From NCBI GenBank assembly GCA_943329665.2, contig CALQEU020000019.1, forward strand, positions 1 to 64,000: a DNA stretch of 64,000 nt, given 5' to 3'. Source of the stretch: JAJTFW01 sp903922455. GTDB lineage: Bacteria > Bacteroidota > Bacteroidia > AKYH767-A > OLB10. The translations under genes were made by a program, and so were the position numbers. The first letter of the stretch is position 1; each line of letters starts with the position of its first letter. This document shows positions 45,401-53,354 of this stretch, piece by piece. The notes under the pieces were generated by a model. It was not told the DNA's origin. It saw nothing but the letters and a program-made list of their open reading frames with translations, and made no database searches.

Positions 45401-47347
45401 ATGAATTACGCTGAAGCCGAAAAATTTGTATTGGAATATCTCCATAAAAACTTGGCAACTACCATTCATTACCACCATGTTTTTCATACCGAAAATGTAA
45501 TCAAATCTTCGGAGCGTCTTTGTTTGCTTGAAAAACTCGATGAAGAATCATCACTATTAATAAAAACTGCAGCTCTTTTTCACGATACAGGATTTGTTAC
45601 ACAATACGAAAAGAACGAACCCGTGGGAGCTGCATTCGCAGAGAAACATTTACCCGCTTTTGGATACGACACTGCGCAAATTGAGATTATAAAAGATCTA
45701 ATACTGGCTACAGACACATCCAAACAACCGCAAGGACTTTATCATAAAATTATTCGAGATGCCGACTTAGATTATATAGGCAGGGCCGATTTTTTTTCCA
45801 TTTCACAATTACTCCGACAAGAATTATTAGAGCATGGGAAAGCCATTAAATTAGTGGAATGGTACGCCTTGGAAAAAGAATTTTTAGATAACCATGTTTA
45901 TTTTACGGATGCTGCCTACGCACTTCGAAACAAAGGAAAATTAAATAACCTCGAAGAAATAAAAGCACTCTTAAGAGAGTCATCTGGGAATCATGGTTTG
46001 ATTGACATGACGGATATGAATACTCAAATGCTGGGGAAAGATCGTAAGCATTTGGTTTCTCTTCTTGGCAGAACGAGTTTATTCAAATCCGCCGACATCA
46101 AACTTCTTGAGCATATTGCTAAGGTTGTTGATCGAATTCATTTAAAAGAAAACGAACCCTTATTCAAAAAAGGGGATGCAGGTGAAAGCATGTACATCAT
46201 TGAGTCGGGAACGCTTCGTGTACACGATGAATCTATCATCTTTGCGGTTTTGAAGCAGGGAGAATATTTTGGGGAAGCATCAATCATTGACAATTCCCCA
46301 CGAACAGCATCGGTTTCGGCTGCATCAGATGCTATCATTTTACGAATTGGTGAAAAAGATTTCTTTAGTTTACTGGGATCGCATCCTTCCATGAATCGAA
46401 TGCTGATGAAAGAACTCATCAACCGACTCCGAAATCAAAATAATGCAATAGTAGATGAATATAAAAGTCGAGAGCAGAAATTAACAGAGATTGTTGAATT
46501 ACGTACTCGTCAAATTGAGGAAGAAAAGAAAAACGTTGAACATAAATCGATAGAGTTAGAACTCGCTTTAAAGGAATTGCAAGAGACACAACGTTTATTG
46601 ATTCATCACGAAAAAATGGCTTCACTCGGACAATTAACATCCGGCATTGCGCACGAATTAATGAATCCTTTGAATTTCGTTAATAATTTTTCAGCGGTTT
46701 CTTTAGAATTACTTCAGGAAGTTTCTGATCTCACCACCGACGAAGAAGCCAAGGAATTATGCACGGATCTTGTTGGCAACCTCGAACGCATCTCCATGCA
46801 TGGTATTAGAGCCAGTGAGATTGTAAAGAGCATGTCGGAGCATTCCACAAACTATGGAAAAGAACGTGAAAAAGTAAATATTAACGAGCTTCTTGAAGAC
46901 GCACTAAAAGCGTCTCGAACTACCTGGGATGCCGAATATCCAAATGAAAAAATTGCAATTACATTAGATTTAAAAGCGAGTCAGTTTAAAACTAAGGTGG
47001 TTTACGTCGACATTTTGCGCATCATAATTAATGTACTGCGCAATGCGCGGTCTGCAGTGCAGGATCAATTTTTAATTGATCCAACAAGTCAAGGAGAAAT
47101 CAATATCTCTACAGAGAACAGTAACAATTCCATTCAAATATTTATTCGCGACAACGGCATTGGAATTTCTAACGACATCGTTGAAAAAATATTTTTACCA
47201 TTTTTCACTACGCGTCCTACTGGAAAAAGTGTTGGATTAGGATTAAGTATCAGTCATCAAATAGCCAGCGCATATGGTGGTAATCTGGATTATGTTCCAG
47301 TCGAAAAGGGAGCGTGCTTTATGGTTTCAATTCCACTGGAAGGTTAG
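45401..47347 (+). CDS. HD domain - cNMP-binding - histidine kinase fusion
   Basis: About 648 aa, cytosolic. The ATG at 45401 is preferred over the TTG two codons before. Residues 1-190: HD phosphohydrolase-like domain (HYHHVFHTENV, LFHDTG, RDADLDYIG). Residues 225-345: cyclic-nucleotide-binding domain with the phosphate cassette YFGEASIIDNSPRTASV. Residues 345-400: coiled coil. HisKA: HHEKMASLGQLTSGIAHELMNPLNF with the phospho-acceptor His. HATPase: VLRNARSAV (N box), DNGIGI, and FTTRPTGKSVGLGLSI. There are no membrane helices, so the signal is intracellular (a nucleotide). There is no response regulator next to it, making it an orphan kinase. Confidence 0.92.
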   Translation: MNYAEAEKFVLEYLHKNLATTIHYHHVFHTENVIKSSERLCLLEKLDEESSLLIKTAALFHDTGFVTQYEKNEPVGAAFAEKHLPAFGYDTAQIEIIKDLILATDTSKQPQGLYHKIIRDADLDYIGRADFFSISQLLRQELLEHGKAIKLVEWYALEKEFLDNHVYFTDAAYALRNKGKLNNLEEIKALLRESSGNHGLIDMTDMNTQMLGKDRKHLVSLLGRTSLFKSADIKLLEHIAKVVDRIHLKENEPLFKKGDAGESMYIIESGTLRVHDESIIFAVLKQGEYFGEASIIDNSPRTASVSAASDAIILRIGEKDFFSLLGSHPSMNRMLMKELINRLRNQNNAIVDEYKSREQKLTEIVELRTRQIEEEKKNVEHKSIELELALKELQETQRLLIHHEKMASLGQLTSGIAHELMNPLNFVNNFSAVSLELLQEVSDLTTDEEAKELCTDLVGNLERISMHGIRASEIVKSMSEHSTNYGKEREKVNINELLEDALKASRTTWDAEYPNEKIAITLDLKASQFKTKVVYVDILRIIINVLRNARSAVQDQFLIDPTSQGEINISTENSNNSIQIFIRDNGIGISNDIVEKIFLPFFTTRPTGKSVGLGLSISHQIASAYGGNLDYVPVEKGACFMVSIPLEG

Positions 47348-47447
47348 ATTTTAGATTTTAGATGCTAGATGCTAGATGCTAGATGCTAGATGCTAGATGC
47401 TAGGTGTCTAAAATCTAAAGTCCAAAATCTAAAATCTAAAGTCTAAC
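47343..47447. repeat. inverted-repeat element with 7-bp tandem units
   Basis: Arms of 21 bases (47343-47363 and 47427-47447) are inverted repeats with one mismatch, made of TTTAGAT units. Between them lie six copies of GATGCTA (47361-47402). It fills the whole gap between convergent genes and overlaps the 3' end of the kinase gene. Probably a transcription-end structure. Confidence 0.7.
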
Positions 47448-47453
47448 ATCCCA

Positions 47454-48245
47454 CTACCAACTGCCCCCTGCACCGCCGCCACCGAAACTGCCACCGCCGA
47501 AACCACCAAAACTTCCGCCACCACCACTGCTTCCGCCACCAAATCCACCGCTACCGGAATTAAAATTTCCCCAGCTTCCACTTTGTCGACCACGTGCAGC
47601 ATTCAACAAAAGCCATGCAGCTAAAAATGTGATACTATTCAATTGGGCATAACGGCGCACACTAAATATTTTAAACAAGAAAATGATACCCAATACAAGT
47701 AACACAAAAACGATAGAAGGAAATTTGCCCGCTCCCTTCTTCTTGCGGTTAGAAGTATCTTGATATTCTCCTTTTACCACATCGATAATTTTAGAGACGC
47801 CAGCATTAACTCCTTCGTAATATCTTCCTTCTTTGAAAAAAGGTTTGATATCATTTTCAATAATTCTTCTGGATAATGCATCGGTAAGGGCACCTTCCAA
47901 TCCATAACCCGTAGCAATATAAATTTTACGATCCTTCAAAACGACCAGCATTAAAGCACCGTTATTTTTTCCTTTATTTCCAATGCCCCACTTTTCGCCG
48001 AGTTCAAATGCGTAACTTTCAACAGGGTATCCATCAACGGTATTGATAATAACAACTGCAATTTGCGTGGAAGTAGTGTCGTTAAAACCTAATAACTTTT
48101 GCTCAAGCGCTTCGGTTTCATTCGGAGTTAATGTATTGGTAAAATCATTGACTAACCTCGGCGGATTTGGTGCAGGTGGAAATTCTACGGCAGCTTGTAC
48201 AGCACTAAATAAAAAGAAACAAACTATCAATAAATAATTTTTCAC
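47454..48245 (-). CDS. TPM domain protein, membrane-anchored with Gly-rich tail
   Basis: 263 aa. Signal peptide (LLIVCFFLFSAVQAA), then a TPM/YgcG domain (VNDFTNTLTPNETEALEQKL ... IAVVIINTVDGYPVESYAFEL ... GYGLEGALTD). A single membrane helix near residue 180 (FVLLVLGIIFLFKIF) is followed by a glycine/serine/phenylalanine-rich tail (GGFGGGSFGGGGAGG). The family is linked to photosystem II repair in plants and to phosphatase-like activity; in bacteria the role is unclear. Last gene of the lemA operon, overlapping the preceding TPM gene by 4 nt. Confidence 0.88.
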   Translation of the reverse strand: MKNYLLIVCFFLFSAVQAAVEFPPAPNPPRLVNDFTNTLTPNETEALEQKLLGFNDTTSTQIAVVIINTVDGYPVESYAFELGEKWGIGNKGKNNGALMLVVLKDRKIYIATGYGLEGALTDALSRRIIENDIKPFFKEGRYYEGVNAGVSKIIDVVKGEYQDTSNRKKKGAGKFPSIVFVLLVLGIIFLFKIFSVRRYAQLNSITFLAAWLLLNAARGRQSGSWGNFNSGSGGFGGGSSGGGGSFGGFGGGSFGGGGAGGSW

Positions 48246-48688
48246 GACTCCCCTCCTCCAAAAACAATATCATTTGGCAACTCGTTTACATCATCTTTAT
48301 GAAATGGAAAGTGAGAACTCAACTGCTCACCAACTTTCCTTACTGCATATTCAATTCCATCCACAAAAAGATTGCTTTTAAAAAAAACACCCATCTCCGT
48401 AGTAATTTCTTCCCAGAAATTATTCCCCACTTTTTGATGTATTCCAGCATCACCAATGATGCAAAACTTGCGATCATCCACAGCCAAATATATCAACACA
48501 CCACTTCTTAATTCTGTTGCATTCATTTCAAGTTGGGCAAAAATAAATGCGGCTCTATCGAGAACATTATCCTTGCACTCATCTTCCATAAAAACACGTA
48601 TCTCGCCCGACGTTTCTAACTCTGCGTTAGTAACGGCTTCGCGGATACGTATTCTATCGGCTTCTTGAAATAACGATTCCGCTTTCAT
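48242..48688 (-). CDS. TPM domain protein without membrane anchor
   Basis: 148 aa. A TPM domain alone: AVTNAELETSGEIRVFMEDEC, ELRSGVLIYLAVDDRKFCIIGDAGIHQKVG, as in the shorter family members found beside LemA. There is no signal peptide and no hydrophobic segment, so it is probably cytosolic. It overlaps both neighbours by 4 nt (lemA stop and next TPM start), showing tight coupling. Confidence 0.87.
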   Translation of the reverse strand: MKAESLFQEADRIRIREAVTNAELETSGEIRVFMEDECKDNVLDRAAFIFAQLEMNATELRSGVLIYLAVDDRKFCIIGDAGIHQKVGNNFWEEITTEMGVFFKSNLFVDGIEYAVRKVGEQLSSHFPFHKDDVNELPNDIVFGGGES

Positions 48689-49287
48689 TTATCAAAAGCG
48701 GCTCCAACATCAGGGGCTTTGTTTGCACCCTTGTCAGCTTCGAAAAATGGTTTAGGTGAAAAACCATACATGCCTGCAATGGTTACCTGAGGAAACTTAC
48801 GTACATAGCTATTAAATAACTGTACCGCTTCATTAAATTTTTGACGCTCCACGGCGATACGATTTTCCGTTCCTTCTATTTGCGTTTGCAACTCTGAGAA
48901 ATTTTGATTCGCTTTCAACTGTGGATATTGTTCAACCACTACCATCAATCGACCTAAAGCAGATCCCAACTGACCTTGCGCTTCTTGGAACTTAGTCATT
49001 TGTTCGGTAGTTAAATTTTTAGGATCAATCTTCACTTGCATTGCATTAGACCTTGCAAGGGTTACAGCTGACAAAGTTGACTTCTCGTAATCAGCAGCTT
49101 CTTTAACAGATGAAACAAGGTTATCCAATAAATCTATTCTTCTCTGATAAACAGTTTGAACTTGAGCCCAAGATTTTTGAACTTGCTCTTCACGAATAAC
49201 TAATTTATTATATGTACCCGCAAAAAATTGATAAAGTGCAATTACGATGACTAGAATGACTCCAACTACAATTAGTGTTTTTTTCAT
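48685..49287 (-). CDS. lemA: LemA family protein
   Basis: 200 aa. One N-terminal membrane helix (LIVVGVILVIVIALYQFFAG) then a long helical bundle: YNKLVIREEQVQKSWAQVQTVYQRRIDLLDNLV, the family's N-x-L-x11-W-x6-QRR-DL-x-NL pattern, and the C-terminal FNSYVRKFP ... GMYGFSPKPFFEA. LemA proteins often travel with TPM proteins and metallopeptidases, with unknown biochemical roles at the envelope. First gene of the lemA-TPM-TPM operon, promoter at 49305-49312. Confidence 0.93.
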   Translation of the reverse strand: MKKTLIVVGVILVIVIALYQFFAGTYNKLVIREEQVQKSWAQVQTVYQRRIDLLDNLVSSVKEAADYEKSTLSAVTLARSNAMQVKIDPKNLTTEQMTKFQEAQGQLGSALGRLMVVVEQYPQLKANQNFSELQTQIEGTENRIAVERQKFNEAVQLFNSYVRKFPQVTIAGMYGFSPKPFFEADKGANKAPDVGAAFDK

Positions 49288-49304
49288 GGTTTTAAGGTTT
49301 AGGG

Positions 49305-49312
49305 CAAAATTA
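49305..49312 (-). promoter_or_regulatory. -7 promoter element of lemA (TAATTTTG)
   Basis: Perfect TAnnTTTG on the minus strand, 17 nt before the lemA ATG at 49287. Confidence 0.65.
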
Positions 49313-49374
49313 CTCAGTTAGACGAAGATGTTATAAATATATTTAATTGTGTTGAATTAAAAATAATTTTAAAG

Positions 49375-50040
49375 TTAAGACCACCTGAATCTCAAGTAAT
49401 TGATCTTGAAGCCTTGTTTCAGGAAAATTTGCTCATACGTGGTTTGGATACTAGTATCAAAATTTTCGGGGGTGTCAACATACAAATCCTTGGTACATAT
49501 CTCCAGTTTTCCCTGCTCTTGCTCTAACATTTCTAAAGTGTATTCAAAGAGTCCGATATTGTCGGTTTTTAGATGCAAAATCCCATCTTTCCCCAACAAT
49601 TCTCGGTACATCTTTAAAAACTTTGGGTTGGTAATTCTTCTGTTTTCTCTCGACACTTGAGGCTGTGGATCAGGGAATGTTACCCAAATCTCACGAATTT
49701 CTCGAGGTGCGAAAAATTGGGGCAACCACTCAATATGAGTACGCAAAAAGGCAGCATGCAGGATGTTTTCTTCATTGATGGTTTTGGCACCTCTCCATAA
49801 ACGGGCGCCCTTAATATCGATGCCGATGAAATTGCGATCGGTAAAATGTTGGGCTAGACTTACGGTATACTCTCCTCTTCCACAACCCAATTCAACCACA
49901 ATGGGATGCTCGTTATGAAATACTTTTTCATTCCAATTGCCGCAAAGACCATGATCTGTGCTTAATAATGGAAACGGATATTGAAAAGTCCGCTCAAATG
50001 TTTCTAACTCACTAAATCGCCGAAGTTTATGCTTTGCCAT
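49375..50040 (-). CDS. trmB: tRNA (guanine-N7-)-methyltransferase
   Basis: 221 aa. Makes m7G46 in tRNA. Motifs: VVELGCGRGEYTVSLAQ (SAM site), NFIGIDIKGARLWRGAK, the catalytic VTFPDPQPQVSRENRRI and LKTDNIGLFEYTLEML. It is full length. A TACTTTCG near-match promoter lies about 25 nt before the ATG, divergent from the glycosyltransferase gene. Confidence 0.95.
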   Translation of the reverse strand: MAKHKLRRFSELETFERTFQYPFPLLSTDHGLCGNWNEKVFHNEHPIVVELGCGRGEYTVSLAQHFTDRNFIGIDIKGARLWRGAKTINEENILHAAFLRTHIEWLPQFFAPREIREIWVTFPDPQPQVSRENRRITNPKFLKMYRELLGKDGILHLKTDNIGLFEYTLEMLEQEQGKLEICTKDLYVDTPENFDTSIQTTYEQIFLKQGFKINYLRFRWS

Positions 50041-50101
50041 TACGAATTCACTTTTTTCTATCGTCTGCGAAAGTAATTCATATTTAGAAGTGGCAAAGAA
50101 G

Positions 50102-50109
50102 TATTTTTG
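50102..50109 (+). promoter_or_regulatory. -7 promoter element, leaderless spacing (TATTTTTG)
   Basis: Perfect TAnnTTTG with exactly 4 nt (AAGG) before the TTG start codon at 50114. Confidence 0.55.
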
Positions 50110-50113
50110 AAGG

Positions 50114-51202
50114 TTGAAAAAAACGAATCCACATATTCTCTATTCCATTCTCGATTGGGGGCTCGGACATGCAACCCGCAGCATACCAATTATGGAGGAA
50201 CTTTTGTTGCAAGGGGCTCGAATTACATTATGCGGAGAAGGCTCCACTGGACATTTGATTCAATCGGTATTTCCTCAGCTTCCATTCTATACGGTTCATG
50301 GTATTCAAGTGAAGTACCCTACCAGAATTCCAATGTCGGTGTCGATGTTTTTACAATCACCTAAAATTTCCTTGGCTATAAATAGCGAACATCAGCAAAT
50401 CAAAAAGTTGGTGAAAGAATTACAAGTGGATGCAATCATCAGTGACAATCGGTATGGGGCTTTTGCAGATGGGATTCCGAGTGTGATCATTACCCATCAA
50501 CTCAATTTGCAAACACCCAAAAATAAAGAATGGCTGCGACCCATCATCAACAAAATAAATCATCATTACCTCGCTACCTTTGATGAAATATGGGTGCCAG
50601 ATTCTGCTGGAGAAAATAATTTAACAGGTTCTTTATCTCATGATTTATCGACCATCCAAAAATTAAATCCAAAATTTATTGGATCCTTATCTCGCTTTGC
50701 ATCACTTTCTATACAAGGTAAATATAAAAATTACGATGCCATCGTTGTTTTATCGGGACCTGAACCACAGCGAAGTCATTTCGAAAAAATCATCTACCAG
50801 CAATTAAAGGATCTTCCGATCACTGCAATTATAGCAAAAGGAACACCGCAACATCCGATTCAAGAGCAGCGCGGAAATTGTTTTTTCACATCACATATTT
50901 CTACAGATGAAATGTTGTTTCATTACACGAATTGCAAATACATCATCAGCCGAAGCGGACATTCTACTTTGATGGATTTATGCGCTGTAAAAAAATCGGC
51001 GATCTGTATTCCTACACCTGGACAAACGGAGCAAGAATTTTTGGCAGATTTACATGCTAGGAATAAACACATCGTTGCTTTTGACCAAGATAATGTCGAT
51101 TTAAAAAGAGGAATGGAAATGTTGGAACAGTGCACACCATTTGATCTATTTGTGAATCAGGAGTTCAAGCCGACTATCAAAAATTTCTTGGATCGAATCT
51201 AG
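50114..51202 (+). CDS. MurG-like glycosyltransferase (GT-B fold), TTG start
   Basis: 362 aa. The start is a TTG at 50114: an in-frame stop lies 6 nt upstream, and the first ATG would delete the conserved HILYSILDWGLGHATRS nucleotide-sugar loop. The GT-B C-terminal half has FTSHISTDEMLFHYTNCKYIISRSGHSTLMDL and IPTPGQTEQEFLADL, typical of GT28/MurG-type UDP-sugar binding. The acceptor is unknown; lipid or secondary glycan modification is possible. A -7 promoter ends 4 nt before the TTG, so the mRNA is probably leaderless. Confidence 0.82.
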   Translation: MKKTNPHILYSILDWGLGHATRSIPIMEELLLQGARITLCGEGSTGHLIQSVFPQLPFYTVHGIQVKYPTRIPMSVSMFLQSPKISLAINSEHQQIKKLVKELQVDAIISDNRYGAFADGIPSVIITHQLNLQTPKNKEWLRPIINKINHHYLATFDEIWVPDSAGENNLTGSLSHDLSTIQKLNPKFIGSLSRFASLSIQGKYKNYDAIVVLSGPEPQRSHFEKIIYQQLKDLPITAIIAKGTPQHPIQEQRGNCFFTSHISTDEMLFHYTNCKYIISRSGHSTLMDLCAVKKSAICIPTPGQTEQEFLADLHARNKHIVAFDQDNVDLKRGMEMLEQCTPFDLFVNQEFKPTIKNFLDRI

Positions 51203-51228
51203 CAACAAACTTTTCACTACTTTTACCA

Positions 51229-51412
51229 TTAGTGATGGTTTCCTGCCTAACAACAGGAATGAAAAGGGAATGCCGTGCAATCCGGCAACAGTCCCCGCTG
51301 CTGTAAACAGTTTCGCATGTAAATGCACATCAAAACGTAACCACTGTTCAATATGAATGGGAAGGAGTTTTGATTAATCTGTGAGTCAGAAGACCTGCCA
51401 ACATTATTGCCA
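51229..51412 (+). promoter_or_regulatory. cobalamin riboswitch
   Basis: Conserved core blocks are present in order: AAGGGAATGCCGTGCAATCC, CAACAGTCCCCGCTGCTGTAA, and the B12 box GAGTCAGAAGACCTGCC at 51383-51399. P2/P3-like stems (CCTG/CAGG) precede the core. The downstream GGATGATGAGCG stretch could carry the kissing-loop or expression region before the ATG at 51523. Adenosylcobalamin is expected to shut off the following gene. Confidence 0.93.
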
Positions 51413-51522
51413 TGGTTGAACCTTCGGAGGAAAGGATGATGAGCGTTGATGTATAGGATTTATTGTCCTATACGCTATTGAGTATTCAATCGTGGTTTCT
51501 TGTGAACATTAATTTAAAAACC

Positions 51523-52590
51523 ATGATAAAAAAAATCGTATTCTGTATTTGCTCGCTGAGCATCCTTGTATTTACTTCTTGCGAGAAGGATAAACTTCAA
51601 GAAAACACACCTCCTCCTAATAATTTGAATGGAGTATTTGTAGTAAATGAAGGCGCCTTTCTTGCGGGCAATGCATCCATCTCTTTCTTCTCTTCCGACT
51701 CTGCATACAGCAACGGCGATCTATTTCAAATTGTAAATGGATTTCCAGTTGGCGATTTATTGCAATCGATGAGCATCTATAATGGAAAAGCCTATCTCTG
51801 CGTAAACAATTCACAAAAAGTGGAAGTAGTATCGATGGTCGACTTTAAAAAGACGGCTACTATTTATGGAATTAATAGTCCTCGATTTTTCACTGCGCAA
51901 AGTAACTACGGATACATTAGTGATTGGAACTCCAATCAAGTATTCAAAATCAATTTGAATTCAAACACCATTGTCGATAGTGTTTTGTGTGGATTGGGTC
52001 CCGAGGAAATGTTGATTGCCAATAACCAACTCTTCGTTTGCAACAGCGGTGGATTTGTTGATGATAGCAGTGTGACTGTAGTTAATCTAAGCACTTTTAA
52101 TGTGGCTACCACAATAACATCGGGCGTTAATCCTTCTTCCATTCGCAAAGACAATAATGGAAATGTTTGGGTGCTTTGCAGAGGCAGTTTAGGTGCTGAC
52201 TTCACACCAACTCCTGATGATCCTGGAGGAAAATTGATGAAAATCAATCCAACTTCATTAGCTACCGAATGGTTTGCCGATTTCAACTACGACCAACATC
52301 CGCTCAAACTAAACACTAACGCCGGCGGCACTACGCTGTATTTCTTATTCGGGAATAGTGCGTATACTGGAACGGTTTATAAAATGGATGCAAGCAGCAC
52401 TGTAATCCCTAGTACGCCGTATATTAATCGAGAATTTTATGCATTAGGCATTCATCCTACAGATGAAAGCATTTATGGTGGAAAAGCGAGTTTCAGCAGC
52501 AATTCGCATATGTTGCATTATACTTTTGGGGGCGTGTTGATTGATTCATCAACAGTAGGAATAGGACCGAGTAGTTTTGTTTTCAACTAA
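51523..52590 (+). CDS. BtuG-like beta-propeller surface lipoprotein (YncE/DUF5074)
   Basis: 355 aa from the ATG at 51523; a TTG/ATG upstream would put 20 residues before the signal. Lipobox: CSLSILVFTSCEK. The mature part has propeller blades of about 45 residues: NGVFVVNEGAFLAGNASISF, GFPVGDLLQSMSIYNGKAYL, CGLGPEEMLIANNQLFVCNS, SGVNPSSIRKDNNGNVWVL. In Bacteroides, BtuG proteins of this kind bind B12 very tightly and pair with BtuB. The cobalamin riboswitch directly upstream supports that role here. Unusually, no BtuB or BtuF gene follows. Confidence 0.8.
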   Translation: MIKKIVFCICSLSILVFTSCEKDKLQENTPPPNNLNGVFVVNEGAFLAGNASISFFSSDSAYSNGDLFQIVNGFPVGDLLQSMSIYNGKAYLCVNNSQKVEVVSMVDFKKTATIYGINSPRFFTAQSNYGYISDWNSNQVFKINLNSNTIVDSVLCGLGPEEMLIANNQLFVCNSGGFVDDSSVTVVNLSTFNVATTITSGVNPSSIRKDNNGNVWVLCRGSLGADFTPTPDDPGGKLMKINPTSLATEWFADFNYDQHPLKLNTNAGGTTLYFLFGNSAYTGTVYKMDASSTVIPSTPYINREFYALGIHPTDESIYGGKASFSSNSHMLHYTFGGVLIDSSTVGIGPSSFVFN

Positions 52591-52599
52591 AGATTGGAA

Positions 52600-52742
52600 T
52601 TTTCAACACTAGAGACACTAGAGAACACTGGAGAACACTGGAGAGCACAAGAGAATACAAGAGAATACTTGAGAATACTTGAGAATTCTAAAATGCAAAA
52701 CTTAGTGCACTTAGTGCTCTCTAGTGTCTCTAGTGTTGAAAA
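52600..52742. repeat. inverted-repeat element with 10-bp tandem units
   Basis: Arms of 25 bases (52600-52624 and 52718-52742) are perfect inverted repeats built on ACACTAGAGA. Between them seven 10-base units run without a break (52616-52685), drifting from CACTAGAGAA through CACTGGAGAA and CACAAGAGAA to TACTTGAGAA. It lies between convergent genes. The same unit recurs at 60839-60868. Confidence 0.75.
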
Positions 52743-52763
52743 GAGCTATTCATGTTGAAAAAA

Positions 52764-53315
52764 CTATTTATTCAGAATAAGTTCATTCGAAAAAACTACG
52801 TTACTCTTATGATATGCACGATCGCGGATATAAAATTCGAAGCGGCCGATGTTATCTAATAAAATTAAAGCACTCGTATAATCCATTCGATACGTTACGG
52901 TAGCTTCAATGCTCTTGCTATTTCCAGCGGGTTCGATGAATTGCATGCGCTGATTGAATTTTACCTGCACACTATCAAAATAGACAAGCGTATCGCAAGC
53001 AGGAGTTACTTCTACTACTTGCAACCATAAATTTTTATTTCTAAATCCAGCTCCGTCTTTCACTTCATAAGCAATGTACAAATTGGCATTATCGGCACCG
53101 CAGCTATTATCAAATTCATTGTCGGCTAAACCAATATCACCATCGCCATCTCTAATGGTAAATATAAAATCGACCGCGGTATCATTTCCAGTGGTGCCAA
53201 TATAATTCTGAAAGCGATCAAACTTAATTTCGGGAATAGGACTAAACGATTCCTCTTTTCCACAAGAAGCTAAGAGTGCCACTACAGCGAATAAAAGTAA
53301 AATTCTGGATTTCAC
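52764..53315 (-). CDS. hypothetical lipoprotein with DGDGDIG motif
   Basis: 183 aa. Lipobox ALLASCGKE. The mature part is beta-rich and has FIFTIRDGDGDIGLADNEFDNSC, then YEVKDGAG and a C-terminal FYIRDRAYHKSNVVFSN. The plan (acidic D-x-D-G-D-x-G loop early, 'Y-x-(R/K)-D-(R)-A-x-(H/N)-K-S-N' late) is shared with the lipoprotein at 55751-56239, so they are paralogues. The acidic loop suggests Ca2+ binding. Function unknown. Confidence 0.65.
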   Translation of the reverse strand: MKSRILLLFAVVALLASCGKEESFSPIPEIKFDRFQNYIGTTGNDTAVDFIFTIRDGDGDIGLADNEFDNSCGADNANLYIAYEVKDGAGFRNKNLWLQVVEVTPACDTLVYFDSVQVKFNQRMQFIEPAGNSKSIEATVTYRMDYTSALILLDNIGRFEFYIRDRAYHKSNVVFSNELILNK

Positions 53316-53354
53316 GATACGAAGTTATGAAATTGGGTACAAACAAGCAACATT

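Noticed and set aside
52616..52685. Possible CRISPR-like array
   Set aside because: Units are 10 bp and contiguous with no spacers, and no cas genes are present.
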